From assembly GCA_009843525.1 (NCBI GenBank), contig VYDH01000033.1:180117-244116 (forward strand): DNA of 64,000 nucleotides, given 5' to 3'. How positions within the stretch are numbered: the first letter of the stretch is position 1; the number at the start of each line of letters is the position of its first letter. Below are positions 46,793-55,359 of the stretch, piece after piece. Source of the stretch: Acidimicrobiales bacterium. Lineage in GTDB: Bacteria > Actinomycetota > Acidimicrobiia > Acidimicrobiales > Poriferisodalaceae. The position numbers and the translations under genes are program-made. Below the pieces are notes generated by a model. That model ran no database searches and was not told the origin of the DNA. It saw only the letters and a program-made list of their open reading frames with translations.

Positions 46793-46830
46793 TTTCTCTA
46801 AGTGATGCTACTGGCCGCGGCACGGAAAGA

Positions 46831-46980
46831 GCGACGGAGGCGGCAGGAAACTCGGCGAAGTTGCGACCGGTTCCCTGTTGGATGCAACGCAATGTGTTGA
46901 TGACGTCGACAAGAAATGCGGTGAGGTCCGCATCTCTCGCCTGCCGGATCGCTGGTCGACGAGGGTCCTGCCGCCGCCGC
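46831..46980. repeat. dispersed palindromic repeat, copy 3, with 72-bp loop insertion
   Basis: The left end matches the family (GGCGGCAGG then TTGCGACC up to 46868) and the right end resumes at 46941 (CTGCCGGATCGCTGGTCG, then CCTGCCGCC). Between them are 72 extra bases, so the element is 150 instead of 80 bp. The insert is flanked by imperfect copies of the loop sequence (CCTGTTGGATGC near 46873 and CCTGCCGGATCGC near 46940). It lies between the divergent dnaK and gpmA genes. The outer arms still largely pair. Confidence 0.8.
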
Positions 46981-47025
46981 GGGCTCCCATTTGAGCACCG
47001 CGTGGGGGGGCTACCGTGCACGCCC

Positions 47026-47748
47026 ATGGCATCGGCTGGCGACACGCACACGCTCGTGCTCCTGCGCCACGGCCAGAGCGCCTGGAATCTCAAGAACCGC
47101 TTCACCGGCTGGTGGGACGTCGGGCTGACTGACGACGGGCAGGCGGAAGCCCGCGCCGCCGGCGCCACTCTCCTGGCGGCAGGCATCGAACCCGACGTCG
47201 TGCACACGTCGCTCCTGCGGCGTGCAATCCAGACCGCCAACACAACGCTCGACGCGATGGGCCGGGGCTGGCTGCCGGTACGGCGGCACTGGCGGCTGAA
47301 CGAACGGCACTACGGAGCGCTCACCGGTTTGAACAAGGCCGAGATGGCCGAACGGCACGGCGCCGACCAGGTCCATCTCTGGCGTCGCAGCTACGACGTG
47401 CCTCCCCCGCCGATGCCCCCTGATCATGAGTTCGACGTCGCAGATGATCCTCGCTATGCAGGCTTGACCCCCAGCGAGGTGCCGCGCGGCGAGTGCCTGG
47501 CCGACGTCGTGCGGCGAATGCTGCCCTACTGGCATGACGGCATCGTCGGCGATCTGCAAGCCGGCGCGACCGTGCTGGTAGCCGCGCACGGCAACAGCCT
47601 GCGAGCGCTCGTGAAGCATCTCGACGGCATCGGTGACAGCGAGATTGCCCAGCTCAACATCCCCACCGGAATACCCCTGCTGTACGAGCTAGATGCCAAC
47701 CTGCAAGTCGCCACGCAATGCCCCGTCGAGGACCGCTACCTCCGCTGA
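47026..47748 (+). CDS. gpmA: 2,3-bisphosphoglycerate-dependent phosphoglycerate mutase
   Basis: A 240-residue glycolytic enzyme interconverting 3- and 2-phosphoglycerate. The phosphohistidine motif is [47 protein letters not shown] and [17 protein letters not shown] (second active-site His) complete the dPGM pattern. The ATG at 47026 ([16 protein letters not shown]) is chosen; the longer frame upstream runs through the repeat. Two palindromic repeat copies flank the gene. Confidence 0.96.
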   Translation: MASAGDTHTLVLLRHGQSAWNLKNRFTGWWDVGLTDDGQAEARAAGATLLAAGIEPDVVHTSLLRRAIQTANTTLDAMGRGWLPVRRHWRLNERHYGALTGLNKAEMAERHGADQVHLWRRSYDVPPPPMPPDHEFDVADDPRYAGLTPSEVPRGECLADVVRRMLPYWHDGIVGDLQAGATVLVAAHGNSLRALVKHLDGIGDSEIAQLNIPTGIPLLYELDANLQVATQCPVEDRYLR

Positions 47749-47776
47749 GCAGCGCCTGGGAGCGACCAGACGAATA

Positions 47777-47856
47777 GCGGCGAGGGCGGCAGTGAACTCT
47801 GCGACGTTGCGACCTGCCGGATCGCTGGTCGCTGAGGGCGCTGCCGCCCTCGCCGC
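47777..47856. repeat. dispersed palindromic repeat, copy 4
   Basis: An 80-bp element with perfect 16-bp outer arms GCGGCGAGGGCGGCAG (47777-47792) and CTGCCGCCCTCGCCGC (47841-47856). Relative to copies 1 and 2 several arm positions differ, and every change is matched by the complementary change in the other arm. It fills the gap between the convergent gpmA and glnB genes, ending 8 bases from the glnB stop. Confidence 0.88.
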
Positions 47857-47864
47857 GGGCGTGC

Positions 47865-48218
47865 CTACAAGGCGTCGATGCCGCGCTCGCCGGTGCGGAT
47901 GCGCACAACGCTGTTGACGGCAGTGACCCACACCTTGCCATCGCCGATGCGCTCCGTACGGGTGGATTCGACAATGGCATCCACCACCCGCTCAGCCAGT
48001 TCGGTCGCCACCAGCACCTCGATGCGGACCTTGGGAATGAAGTCCACGTGGTACTCGGTGCCCCGGTACGTCTCGGTGTGGCCGCCCTGGCGGCCGAATC
48101 CCCGTACCTCCGATGCGGTCAGCCCGGTGATGTCGAGATCCCGCAGCGCCTCGAGCACCATCTCGAGCCGGTGTGGCTTGATGACCGCTGTCACCATTGC
48201 AACCGAGGCCTCAACCAT
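47865..48218 (-). CDS. glnB: nitrogen regulatory PII protein
   Basis: A 117-residue trimeric PII signalling protein that senses 2-oxoglutarate, ATP and ADP. MVTAVIKPHRLEMVLEALRD, the T-loop RGFGRQGGHTETYRGTEYHV with the modifiable Tyr, the B-loop TERIGDGKVWV, and VRIRTGERG at the end are family signatures. The ATG at 48218 has GGGAGG 6 bases upstream; a second ATG at 48197 is possible. There is no amtB or glnD next to it, so this is a stand-alone PII. Confidence 0.92.
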   Translation of the reverse strand: MVEASVAMVTAVIKPHRLEMVLEALRDLDITGLTASEVRGFGRQGGHTETYRGTEYHVDFIPKVRIEVLVATELAERVVDAIVESTRTERIGDGKVWVTAVNSVVRIRTGERGIDAL

Positions 48219-48402
48219 TGCGCCCTCCCGACTCAGCCTCTGTAGCGTCGCACGCCGCAGGGCCGATTGCACGCAATCTGCCCGATGAATGGGCGGCGGG
48301 CGCTAGTCTCTGGCGCGTCTTGGGGACCGGGCGCATGCTACGGTCCGGCGCTTGTGGGCCAGCCAGCCCCGGCGCAAAGGCCACTGCGGCAAGGAGCGGT
48401 AT

Positions 48403-48834
48403 ATGTCGGTAGCGAATCGTGCGGAGAGTCTTCGTGAAGTTGATCTGTTCTCCGACTGCAGCAGGAAGGAACTCCAACACATCGCACGCAAGGCCGAACA
48501 GGTCGATTTCACGGCCGGCGACAACATCGTTGAGGAGGGCAGCGGCGGCGCAATGGCCGGCTATGCCTTCGTGATCGTGCACGGCACGGCGGTAGTCCGG
48601 CGCAACGGGCGCAAGGTTGCCGAGATCGGCCCGGGCGAGTCCATCGGCGAGATGGCGCTGTTCGACGACGGCCCGCGCACCGCTTCGGTGGTGGCTGCCA
48701 CCGACATGGAAACGATCATGCTGTCGCGGCGGGAGCTGAAAGGCATTATCGACAGCACCCCTTCGGTGGCCCACAAGCTGCTGTCGGAACTGGCCGGTCG
48801 CCTGCGCAAGGCGAACCGCAAGCTCTACGGCTGA
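48403..48834 (+). CDS. stand-alone cyclic-nucleotide-binding domain protein
   Basis: A 143-residue protein consisting of one CRP-type sensory domain. RAESLREVDLFSDCSRKELQ is the N-terminal helix, and GPGESIGEMALFDDGPRTASV is the phosphate-binding cassette with the Glu and Arg that contact cAMP or cGMP in family members. No helix-turn-helix or enzyme domain follows. The ATG at 48403 is preceded by AAGGAG. It lies about 100 bases upstream of the Fe-S oxidoreductase gene in the same direction. It may sense a cyclic nucleotide and act through a partner protein. Confidence 0.85.
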   Translation: MSVANRAESLREVDLFSDCSRKELQHIARKAEQVDFTAGDNIVEEGSGGAMAGYAFVIVHGTAVVRRNGRKVAEIGPGESIGEMALFDDGPRTASVVAATDMETIMLSRRELKGIIDSTPSVAHKLLSELAGRLRKANRKLYG

Positions 48835-48930
48835 ACCACTCACCGCCCCCTGCCGGCATCGTGAGCCCGCGGGCGCCGCTGGCGTTCGAGGCTCCCGGCC
48901 ATCGCGGGGACGTCAGCTAACTTCGCCAGC

Positions 48931-51108
48931 GTGAGCAAGCCGCCTCTGCGACCGCACCAGCTCGTACTGGGCATCGGCATCGCGTTCGCGGCGATCACCG
49001 CTGCCTCAGGCATTGCCGCAGCCGCCTTCGGTTTCCACGAAGACACCGACGCCGCGCATCGCGAGGTGTTCGGCAATGTGCCGGGCGGGGTCAAGTTCGC
49101 GTTCTATGCCTTGACGTGCGTGCTGATCGTCTACGGAGCATGGAACTTCGCCCAGCGCACGCGCAACTGGCAGCGGGGCGCCCCTGATCGGCGCTCCACT
49201 ACTGCGTCAAACGCCCGCCGCCGACTCCACGACTACCGCGGCGGCGTGCTCATGCAGACGCTGCTGCGCGACCCGGCTGCCGGCGTGATGCACGCACTGC
49301 TCTATTACGGCTTCCTGGTGCTGCTGGCCGTCACCACCACGCTCGAGATCAACCACCAGCTGCCGACGGCTGCGAAATTCCTCGTCGGGCCCACCTACCA
49401 GGGCTTCAGCTTCGTCGGCGACCTGGCGGGAGCGATCTTCCTGGCCGGAGCCGTGTGGGCAATCGTGCGCCGGTATGCCGCGCGCCCGTACCGCATCCGG
49501 ATCAAGTCGCGGCCCGAGCACATGGTGATCCTGATCGTGCTGGCGGCGCTGGGGGTCACCGGGTTCGTGGCCGAGGCGATGCGCATCGTGATCGACGACC
49601 GGCCGGCATACGAGCAGTGGTCATTCATCGGCTACCCGCTGTCGGCAGCGTTCGACGGCCTGGGCAACATCCGCGGCTGGCACCAGGTGTGGTGGATTGC
49701 CCACGTGGGTTGCTTCATGGCCTTCCTGGTGATGCTGCCCATCACCATGCTGCGGCACATGTTCACCTCGCCGCTCAACATGTACCTGCGCGACCGCGAG
49801 CGGCCCAAGGGCGCCATGCGCATGGTGCCCGACCTCATGGAAGCCGACGACATCGAGACCATCGGCGTGTCGGTGGTGAGCGAGTTCACCTGGAAGCAGC
49901 TGCTCGACACCGACGCCTGCACCATGTGCGGCCGCTGCACTGCGGTGTGCCCAGCCCATGCCACGGGCAAGCCGCTCGATCCCCGCGAGATCGTGCTGAA
50001 GGCCGGCGAGATCATGGCCGCGACCGGGGAGCACGGCGGGGTGACGCCGCCGATCGGCGCCGATGCCGAGATCACCGTGGCGGCGGACTCGGTGTTCGAG
50101 CGAATCACCCATGAGGAGCTCTGGGCGTGCACGACCTGCAAGGCGTGCGACGAGAACTGCCCGGTCAACATCGAGATCCTCGACAAGATCCTCGACATGC
50201 GTCGCTACCTGACGCTGATGGAGAGCGAGTTTCCCGCCGAGCTGGGCGGTGCGTTCCGGGGCATGGAGAACAACGCCAACCCCTGGAACCTCAACAACGG
50301 CGAGCGGGCCGACTGGGCCGACGGTCTCGATGTGGAGGTGGTCGACGCCGATGACCCGTTCGATCACGAATACCTCTACTGGGTGGGCTGCGCCGGATCA
50401 TTCGACGACAAGAACCGCCGGGTGTCGGTGGCCACGGCCAAGCTGCTGCGGCGCGCCGGGGTCGACTTCGCCATCCTGGGCCCGGGCGAGAACTGCACCG
50501 GCGACAGCGCTCGGCGGTCGGGCAACGAGTACCTGTTCCAGATGCTCGCGGCGGAGAACATCGCTGCGCTCAACGGCATGGGCGTCCGCAAGATCATCAC
50601 CCAGTGCCCGCACTGCTTCAACACGCTGCGCAACGAGTACCCGCAGTACGGCGGGAACTGGGAGGTCATCCACCACGCCCAGTTCCTCGAACAGCTCGTG
50701 GCCGACGGGCGCCTGGATCTGTCAGAAGCACGGCTGGACGAGCGGGTCGTGTACCACGACTCGTGCTACCTGGGCCGCCACAACGACGTGTACCTGGCGC
50801 CCCGCAATGTGATCGGCAGCCTCGGCGGCGTGGAGATCGTGGAGGCCCCCCGCAATGGCACGAAGGGCATGTGCTGCGGGGCCGGCGGGGCGCGCATGTG
50901 GATGGAGGAGACCATCGGCACCAAGGTCAACGACGAGCGCTCGCGTGAGCTGCTCGACACCGGCGCCGACCGCATCGCCACGGCGTGCCCGTTCTGTTTC
51001 ATCATGATCGACGACGGCGTGAAGGGCCACGGCGTGGAGGACGACGAGGTCAAGGTCGCCGACATCTCCATCCACCTCATCGACGCCCTCGAAGCCGCCG
51101 ACGATTGA
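48931..51108 (+). CDS. membrane-bound heterodisulfide-reductase-like Fe-S oxidoreductase
   Basis: A 725-residue protein with two parts. Residues 1-290 contain five to six hydrophobic helices like the heme b subunit of nitrate reductase (NarI-like), with histidines such as HDYRGG and WHQVWWIAHVGCF. Residues 325-725 are HdrD/GlpC-like: two 4Fe-4S motifs CTMCGRCTAVCP and CTTCKACDENCP, then two CCG domains with CPHCFNTLRNEYP, CCGAGGARMWMEE and CPFCFIMIDDG. Homologues (Rv0338c type, EtfD/FadF) are thought to pass electrons from ETF or beta-oxidation to the quinone pool. The GTG start follows the cNMP-binding gene by 96 bases. Confidence 0.9.
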   Translation: MSKPPLRPHQLVLGIGIAFAAITAASGIAAAAFGFHEDTDAAHREVFGNVPGGVKFAFYALTCVLIVYGAWNFAQRTRNWQRGAPDRRSTTASNARRRLHDYRGGVLMQTLLRDPAAGVMHALLYYGFLVLLAVTTTLEINHQLPTAAKFLVGPTYQGFSFVGDLAGAIFLAGAVWAIVRRYAARPYRIRIKSRPEHMVILIVLAALGVTGFVAEAMRIVIDDRPAYEQWSFIGYPLSAAFDGLGNIRGWHQVWWIAHVGCFMAFLVMLPITMLRHMFTSPLNMYLRDRERPKGAMRMVPDLMEADDIETIGVSVVSEFTWKQLLDTDACTMCGRCTAVCPAHATGKPLDPREIVLKAGEIMAATGEHGGVTPPIGADAEITVAADSVFERITHEELWACTTCKACDENCPVNIEILDKILDMRRYLTLMESEFPAELGGAFRGMENNANPWNLNNGERADWADGLDVEVVDADDPFDHEYLYWVGCAGSFDDKNRRVSVATAKLLRRAGVDFAILGPGENCTGDSARRSGNEYLFQMLAAENIAALNGMGVRKIITQCPHCFNTLRNEYPQYGGNWEVIHHAQFLEQLVADGRLDLSEARLDERVVYHDSCYLGRHNDVYLAPRNVIGSLGGVEIVEAPRNGTKGMCCGAGGARMWMEETIGTKVNDERSRELLDTGADRIATACPFCFIMIDDGVKGHGVEDDEVKVADISIHLIDALEAADD

Positions 51109-51145
51109 GCCCTATCACCGTGCCGGCAACGCTCCGGCGGGTGGC

Positions 51146-51724
51146 CTACAGCATGCGGCGGGAGCGGAAGTTCTCGTGGTAGCGGCTCGGCGTGGGGCCG
51201 CGCTGGCCCCGGTACTTGGAGCCCAGCAGGTCGGCGCCGTAGGGGTGCTCAGCCGGCGTGGTCATCTCCATGAAGCTGATCTGGCAGATCTTCATGCTCG
51301 GATACAGGGTGATCGGCAGGTTGGCGACGTTGGACAGTTCGAGGGTTAGGTAACCGTCCCAGCCGGGATCCACAAACCCGGCTGTGGTGTGGATGAGCAG
51401 GCCGAGACGACCGAGCGACGACTTGCCCTCGATGCGTCCGACGAGATCGTCGGGAACTGCCACGCGTTCGAGCGTGGAACCCAGCGCGAACTCGCCGGGG
51501 TGCAGGATGAACGCGTCGCCCGCGGCGACCTCCACCTCCTCGGTCAGGTCGGTCTGGTCTTCGATGACATCGATGACTCGACGGGTGTGGTTGCGGAAGA
51601 CCCGGAAGGTGGCATCCAGCCGCAGATCCACCGACGAGGGCTGCACAGCTGCATCGCCCAAGGGTTCGATGACGATGCGGCCCTTCTCGAGCGCTTCACG
51701 GATGCTCCGGTCCGACAGGATCAC
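51146..51724 (-). CDS. dcd: dCTP deaminase
   Basis: A 192-residue trimeric enzyme of the dCTP deaminase/dUTPase superfamily. MILSDRSIREALEKGRIVI, QPSSVDLRLD, EGKSSLGRLGLLIHTTAGFV and YRGQRGPTPSR match the family; the GKSSLGR and HTTAGFVDPGWDG stretches carry the catalytic Glu and substrate contacts. In many actinobacteria this enzyme is the bifunctional dUMP-forming form, and the HTTAGF stretch fits that form. It starts with GTG and is convergent with the oxidoreductase gene. Confidence 0.95.
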   Translation of the reverse strand: MILSDRSIREALEKGRIVIEPLGDAAVQPSSVDLRLDATFRVFRNHTRRVIDVIEDQTDLTEEVEVAAGDAFILHPGEFALGSTLERVAVPDDLVGRIEGKSSLGRLGLLIHTTAGFVDPGWDGYLTLELSNVANLPITLYPSMKICQISFMEMTTPAEHPYGADLLGSKYRGQRGPTPSRYHENFRSRRML

Positions 51725-51764
51725 CTCGGCTCCCTTCCATCTGAATAGGCTCCGGCCTCATTCC

Positions 51765-51838
51765 GCGGGTGTAGTTCAATGGCAGAACTTCAGCTTCCCA
51801 AGCTGATAACGGGGGTTCGATTCCCCTCACCCGCTCCA
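51765..51838 (+). tRNA. tRNA-Gly (CCC) with encoded CCA
   Basis: The acceptor arms GCGGGTG/CACCCGC pair fully, the discriminator is T, and CCA is encoded at 51836-51838. Anticodon stem TCAGC/GCTGA encloses TTCCCAA with anticodon CCC. The T arm is GGGG-TTCGATT-CCCC. It is the only one of the four tRNAs here with a genomic CCA; the others depend on the cca gene at 57325. Confidence 0.95.
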
Positions 51839-51839
51839 C

Positions 51840-52106
51840 TCACCCCGCCAGCAGCGTCGCGAGCGCCCAGATCGCTGCGACAAGTCCCACGAGTGCGAGC
51901 GGCACCGCCCGCCGTGCCGGCGCCCGCACCGGTGCTCCACCGTCTCCGGCACGCCGCGGGCGCACCATGGCAGCCAGGTTGCCCACCAACAGCGCACCGC
52001 CCACGGCCAAGACGAGGTACGGGATGAGATCGTCGCCGAGGAACATCGTGCTGCCGCCGTCAGCGGCCAGCACCTGGGCGGCACCTGCGGAAAAGTCCTC
52101 TGTCAT
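51840..52106 (-). CDS. small two-helix membrane protein downstream of dnaB
   Basis: An 88-residue protein with two hydrophobic helices (DLIPYLVLAVGGALLVGNLA and LALVGLVAAIWALATLLAG) separated by a basic, Pro/Arg-rich loop (RPRRAGDGGAPVRAPARR). It begins 3 bases after dnaB in the same direction and ends two bases beyond the tRNA-Gly CCA on the opposite strand. Small proteins of this layout occur near dnaB or ribosomal genes in Acidimicrobiia, as far as I recall; no function is known. Tight spacing supports expression with dnaB. Confidence 0.7.
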   Translation of the reverse strand: MTEDFSAGAAQVLAADGGSTMFLGDDLIPYLVLAVGGALLVGNLAAMVRPRRAGDGGAPVRAPARRAVPLALVGLVAAIWALATLLAG

Positions 52107-52109
52107 CAG

Positions 52110-53471
52110 CTACTCGTGGGCCATATCGGCGAAGAGCGTGTACTGCGGCATGAACGCCAAGCGCGCGGTGCCGGTCGGCCCGTTGCGGTGTTTCGCGACG
52201 ATGATTTCGGCCATGCCTCGATCGGCAGTGTCCTCGTTGTAGATCTCGTCGCGGTAGATGAACATGACGATGTCCGCGTCTTGCTCGATCGAACCCGATT
52301 CACGCAGGTCCGACAGCATCGGCCGCTTGTCGCTGCGTGACTCCAGATTCCGGCTCAACTGCGAGAGCGCCACGATCGGCGTCTCGAGCTCGCGCGCCAA
52401 GATCTTGAGGCCGCGTGAGATCTCTGCGATCTCCACCTGACGGTTCTCGGCATTCGCTCGACCGCTCATGAGCTGCAAGTAGTCGACCACGATCAGTCCC
52501 AAACCGCCCAGCCGGCTGCGCAGCCGCCGGGCCTTGGCGCGGATCTCGGTGACGGTCACGTTCGGGTTGTCGTCGATCCACATCGGTGCGTCGCCCAAGC
52601 GACCCACGCTGCGCGTGATCTGGTTCCACTCGTCGGCGCGCAGCTGACCCGTTCGCACCCGCGTGGCATCGACCCGTGCGTCGGAGGCCAGCAGCCGGCC
52701 GGTCAGCTCGGCATGGTTCATCTCCAGCGAGAAGAGCAGCACCGGCTGCTGCAATTCCAAAGCCACGCTGGAGGCCATCGTCAGCGCCAGCGATGTCTTG
52801 CCCATGGCGGGCCGGGCACCCACCACGACCAATGACGACGGCTGGATGCCGGCCAGGATGCGGTCGAGCGAGGAGAAGCCGGTCGCCAAGCCCGAGAACG
52901 CATCGCCCCGCTCGTACAGCTCCTCCAGCCGGTCCAGGCTCTCGTCGAGCAAGTCGTGCAGGGACTGCGTGGAGTCGACAATTCGACGCTCGGCCACGCT
53001 GAACACCAACGACTCCGCCTGGTCGATGGCCGCAGCCGTGTCATCGGGGCGACTGTGCGCCAGCTCCGAGATCTCCGACGACACGGCGATCAAGCGGCGC
53101 AGCAGCGCGGTGTCTTCCACGATGCGCGCATAGCGGTCGATGTGGGTGAGCGTGGGCGTGGCAGCTTCGAGCGCCAGCAGACGCTCGGCGCCCCCGGCCG
53201 CGGCGAGATTTCCACTGCGCTCGAGCTGATCGGCGACGGTCAGGCAGTCGACGGGTTCGGAGGAGACGTAGAGCGACTCGATCGCCTCGAACACAAGGCC
53301 GTTCGCGGGCACATAGAAGTGATCGACCGCGAGACGCTCGACCGCGGCGCCGATGGCATCGTTCGAGAGCAGCATCGCCCCGAGCACCGATTCCTCGGCG
53401 TCGATGTTCTGCGGCGGGACCCGACCGCCAGCCCGGCGCGCGACATCGGTCGGCAGCTCGGCGAGACTCAT
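52110..53471 (-). CDS. dnaB: replicative DNA helicase DnaB
   Basis: A 453-residue hexameric helicase that unwinds the replication fork. The N-terminal domain starts RVPPQNIDAEESVLGAMLLS. The RecA-like domain has Walker A GARPAMGKTSLALTMA, the SLEMNHAELTGRLLASDARV helicase motif, Walker B LGLIVVDYLQLMSG, and the motif H4-like ALSQLSRNLESRSDKRPML. There is no intein, although dnaB often carries one in actinobacteria. It follows rplI after a 184-base gap, as in the mycobacterial rpsF-dnaB region. Confidence 0.97.
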   Translation of the reverse strand: MSLAELPTDVARRAGGRVPPQNIDAEESVLGAMLLSNDAIGAAVERLAVDHFYVPANGLVFEAIESLYVSSEPVDCLTVADQLERSGNLAAAGGAERLLALEAATPTLTHIDRYARIVEDTALLRRLIAVSSEISELAHSRPDDTAAAIDQAESLVFSVAERRIVDSTQSLHDLLDESLDRLEELYERGDAFSGLATGFSSLDRILAGIQPSSLVVVGARPAMGKTSLALTMASSVALELQQPVLLFSLEMNHAELTGRLLASDARVDATRVRTGQLRADEWNQITRSVGRLGDAPMWIDDNPNVTVTEIRAKARRLRSRLGGLGLIVVDYLQLMSGRANAENRQVEIAEISRGLKILARELETPIVALSQLSRNLESRSDKRPMLSDLRESGSIEQDADIVMFIYRDEIYNEDTADRGMAEIIVAKHRNGPTGTARLAFMPQYTLFADMAHE

Positions 53472-53655
53472 CGCCCGCGATCCTGCCGTGCGGACCCTCT
53501 GGAACGCTTGGGCACATCACTGGGATTTCCAGTGGAATTCGCGGCCAGTTGTCCACAAGTGCCGCGGCGCGCTCTGACCATGTCCCCATGGCACTACGGG
53601 GGTGTGACACCAAAACCAGCCAAACCGGGCTGAGACCCGGCACGCAGCCGCGGCG

Positions 53656-54105
53656 CTAGCTCAGCGCGACGACCTCGACGTTGAAGGTGAACGACACGTC
53701 AGGGTGCAGCTCTGCCGAGACCTCGTGCGTTCCGATGGTTCGGATCGGCGCTTCGATCGTCAGCTTGCGCCGATCGACGTCAGCGCCTGTCCGGGCCGTC
53801 ATGGCCGCAGCAATCTCCGCGGTCGTGACCGATCCGTAGAGATGCGTCCCCGAGCCAGCCCGGGCAGCAATGGTCACACCGTCCGCGACCAGTTCCTTGG
53901 CGACACGCTCGGCTGTCTCGCGCTCGCGCAGATCACGCGCAGATCGCGCCCGGGCCATGGCCGCCGCCTGGCTCACGGTGCCGTCGGTCGCTCGCAGCGC
54001 CAGCCCTCGCGGTATCAAGTGATTCCGAGCGAACCCGTCTGCGACATCGATCACGGAACCAGCGGTGCCGACACCGTCGACATCGCTGCGCAGCACGACC
54101 TTCAT
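53656..54105 (-). CDS. rplI: 50S ribosomal protein bL9
   Basis: A 149-residue two-domain ribosomal protein. MKVVLRSDVDGVGTAGSVID and GFARNHLIPRGLA form the rRNA-binding N-domain; a central helix connects to the C-domain ending DVSFTFNVEVVALS. The start overlaps rpsR by four bases. Length is as expected. Confidence 0.96.
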   Translation of the reverse strand: MKVVLRSDVDGVGTAGSVIDVADGFARNHLIPRGLALRATDGTVSQAAAMARARSARDLRERETAERVAKELVADGVTIAARAGSGTHLYGSVTTAEIAAAMTARTGADVDRRKLTIEAPIRTIGTHEVSAELHPDVSFTFNVEVVALS

Positions 54106-54548
54106 GCCTGCTCCCCCGCCACCGCAGCAGGCGCTGGGGCAACCACCTCGTCGAGATGCTCGTCGACCACGTCATCGCTGTGTTCCCGCTCGTCGCCCGG
54201 CGGGCCGCCTGCTCGATCAGCAGGCGGTCGGCGGTCGTCGCCCGGCCGCTGGCCGCGTCGCTTGTCGCCGCGCCGCTGCGTCATCGGCCGGCGCGCATAT
54301 TCGATCAAGGCCATCTCGCGGGCTGTCTTGATCGCTCGGGCCACCTCGCGCTGCTGCTGGCGATTGTTCCCCGAGACGCGCTGGGCCCGGATCTTGGCTC
54401 GTTCGGAGACAAACGACCTGAGCAGTTCGGCGTCCTTGTAGTCGACGTAGGACACCCCAGATGTGGTTAGCGGGCTGACCTTGCGCCGACGCGGGCGGCT
54501 CCGAAGATCCTTCGCTCGGGCCCGACCGGTTCGCTTGCGTGGTGGCAT
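54102..54548 (-). CDS. rpsR: 30S ribosomal protein bS18 with long C-terminal extension
   Basis: A 148-residue bS18. The core is YVDYKDAELLRSFVSERAKI followed by RAQRVSGNNRQQQREVARAI and KTAREMALIEYARRPMT, ending near residue 90. The usual protein is 75-90 residues; here about 58 further residues follow, Arg/Asp/Pro/Gly-rich then acidic (RRGDKRRGQRPGDDRRPP, EREHSDDVVDEHLDEVVAP). No zinc-binding cysteines are present. The ATG shares a base with the ssb stop (TAATG). Confidence 0.94.
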   Translation of the reverse strand: MPPRKRTGRARAKDLRSRPRRRKVSPLTTSGVSYVDYKDAELLRSFVSERAKIRAQRVSGNNRQQQREVARAIKTAREMALIEYARRPMTQRRGDKRRGQRPGDDRRPPADRAGGPPGDEREHSDDVVDEHLDEVVAPAPAAVAGEQA

Positions 54549-55012
54549 TAGAACGGTTCCTCCTCAGGTGACTGTTGTGGTGCGCTGTCGCCGGACTCCC
54601 AGGTGCCGCCACTGCGGCGCTCGCGGGATCCGCCACCGTCGCCGGCCGGGCCTCGCGGGATCCGGGTGATCTCGGCAGTCGCCCAGCGCAGCGATGGTGC
54701 AATCTCGTCGGCAACGATCTCCACAACGCTGCGCTGGTCGCCGTCTGGTGTCTCCCAACTGCGCTGCTCGAGCCGCCCGGTGACGACCACGCGGTTGCCT
54801 TTGGCCAGCGACTCGCTGACGTTCTCGGCGAGTTCGGCCCAGCAGACGACGTTGAAGAAGCTGACTTGCTCCTCCCAGTCGTTTGTCTGGCGGTTCATCC
54901 ACCGCCGGTTCACGGCTACGCCGAGCACTGCCCGGGCGCGGCCGGTCTGGGTGAATCGAAGTTCAGGATCGCGGGTGAGATTGCCCACCACGGTGATGGT
55001 GTTGTCAGCCAT
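54548..55012 (-). CDS. ssb: single-stranded DNA-binding protein
   Basis: A 154-residue SSB. The OB fold starts NTITVVGNLTRDPELRFTQTG and contains VSFFNVVCWAELAENVSESL and KGNRVVVTGRLEQRSWE. A Gly/Ser/Arg linker leads to the acidic tip SPEEEPF, which recruits repair proteins. It lies 11 bases after rpsF and is coupled to rpsR. This is the housekeeping copy by context. Confidence 0.96.
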   Translation of the reverse strand: MADNTITVVGNLTRDPELRFTQTGRARAVLGVAVNRRWMNRQTNDWEEQVSFFNVVCWAELAENVSESLAKGNRVVVTGRLEQRSWETPDGDQRSVVEIVADEIAPSLRWATAEITRIPRGPAGDGGGSRERRSGGTWESGDSAPQQSPEEEPF

Positions 55013-55023
55013 GACGCCTCCGC

Positions 55024-55359
55024 TTAGTGGCTGTTGGTCGACCCCTCGTCGAGCAATCCGCGCCGCTGCGCTTCGTCGTCGGGGAGTCGGATGAGCTTGT
55101 GGCGGACGACGTCGTCCGCGATCCGCAGGTACCGCTCAACCGGGTCCATCGCTCCGGGCTCAGCCCGCAGCTCGATCACCGAGTAGTAGCCGCGTGTCTT
55201 GTGGTTGATCTCGTACGCAAAGTCGCGCAAACCCCAGAAGTCGAACGAGGCCACCTCGCCGATCTCTGAAATGCGGCCTTGGACTTCATCCATGGCCTTG
55301 CGGGCTTCAGCGTTCTCCAGGTCACCATCGCAGATGACCATCAGCTCGTACGCGCGCAA
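55024..55359 (-). CDS. rpsF: 30S ribosomal protein bS6
   Basis: A 111-residue bS6 with LRAYELMVICDGDLENAEA at the start, GRISEIGEVASFDFWGLRDFAYEINHK and GYYSVIELRAEP in the middle, and RLPDDEAQRRGLLDEG at the end. The start is assigned to a rare TTG at 55359, because the perfect ribosome-binding site AGGAGGT lies about 9 bases upstream and no ATG/GTG fits. It heads the rpsF-ssb-rpsR-rplI operon. Confidence 0.94.
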   Translation of the reverse strand: MRAYELMVICDGDLENAEARKAMDEVQGRISEIGEVASFDFWGLRDFAYEINHKTRGYYSVIELRAEPGAMDPVERYLRIADDVVRHKLIRLPDDEAQRRGLLDEGSTNSH

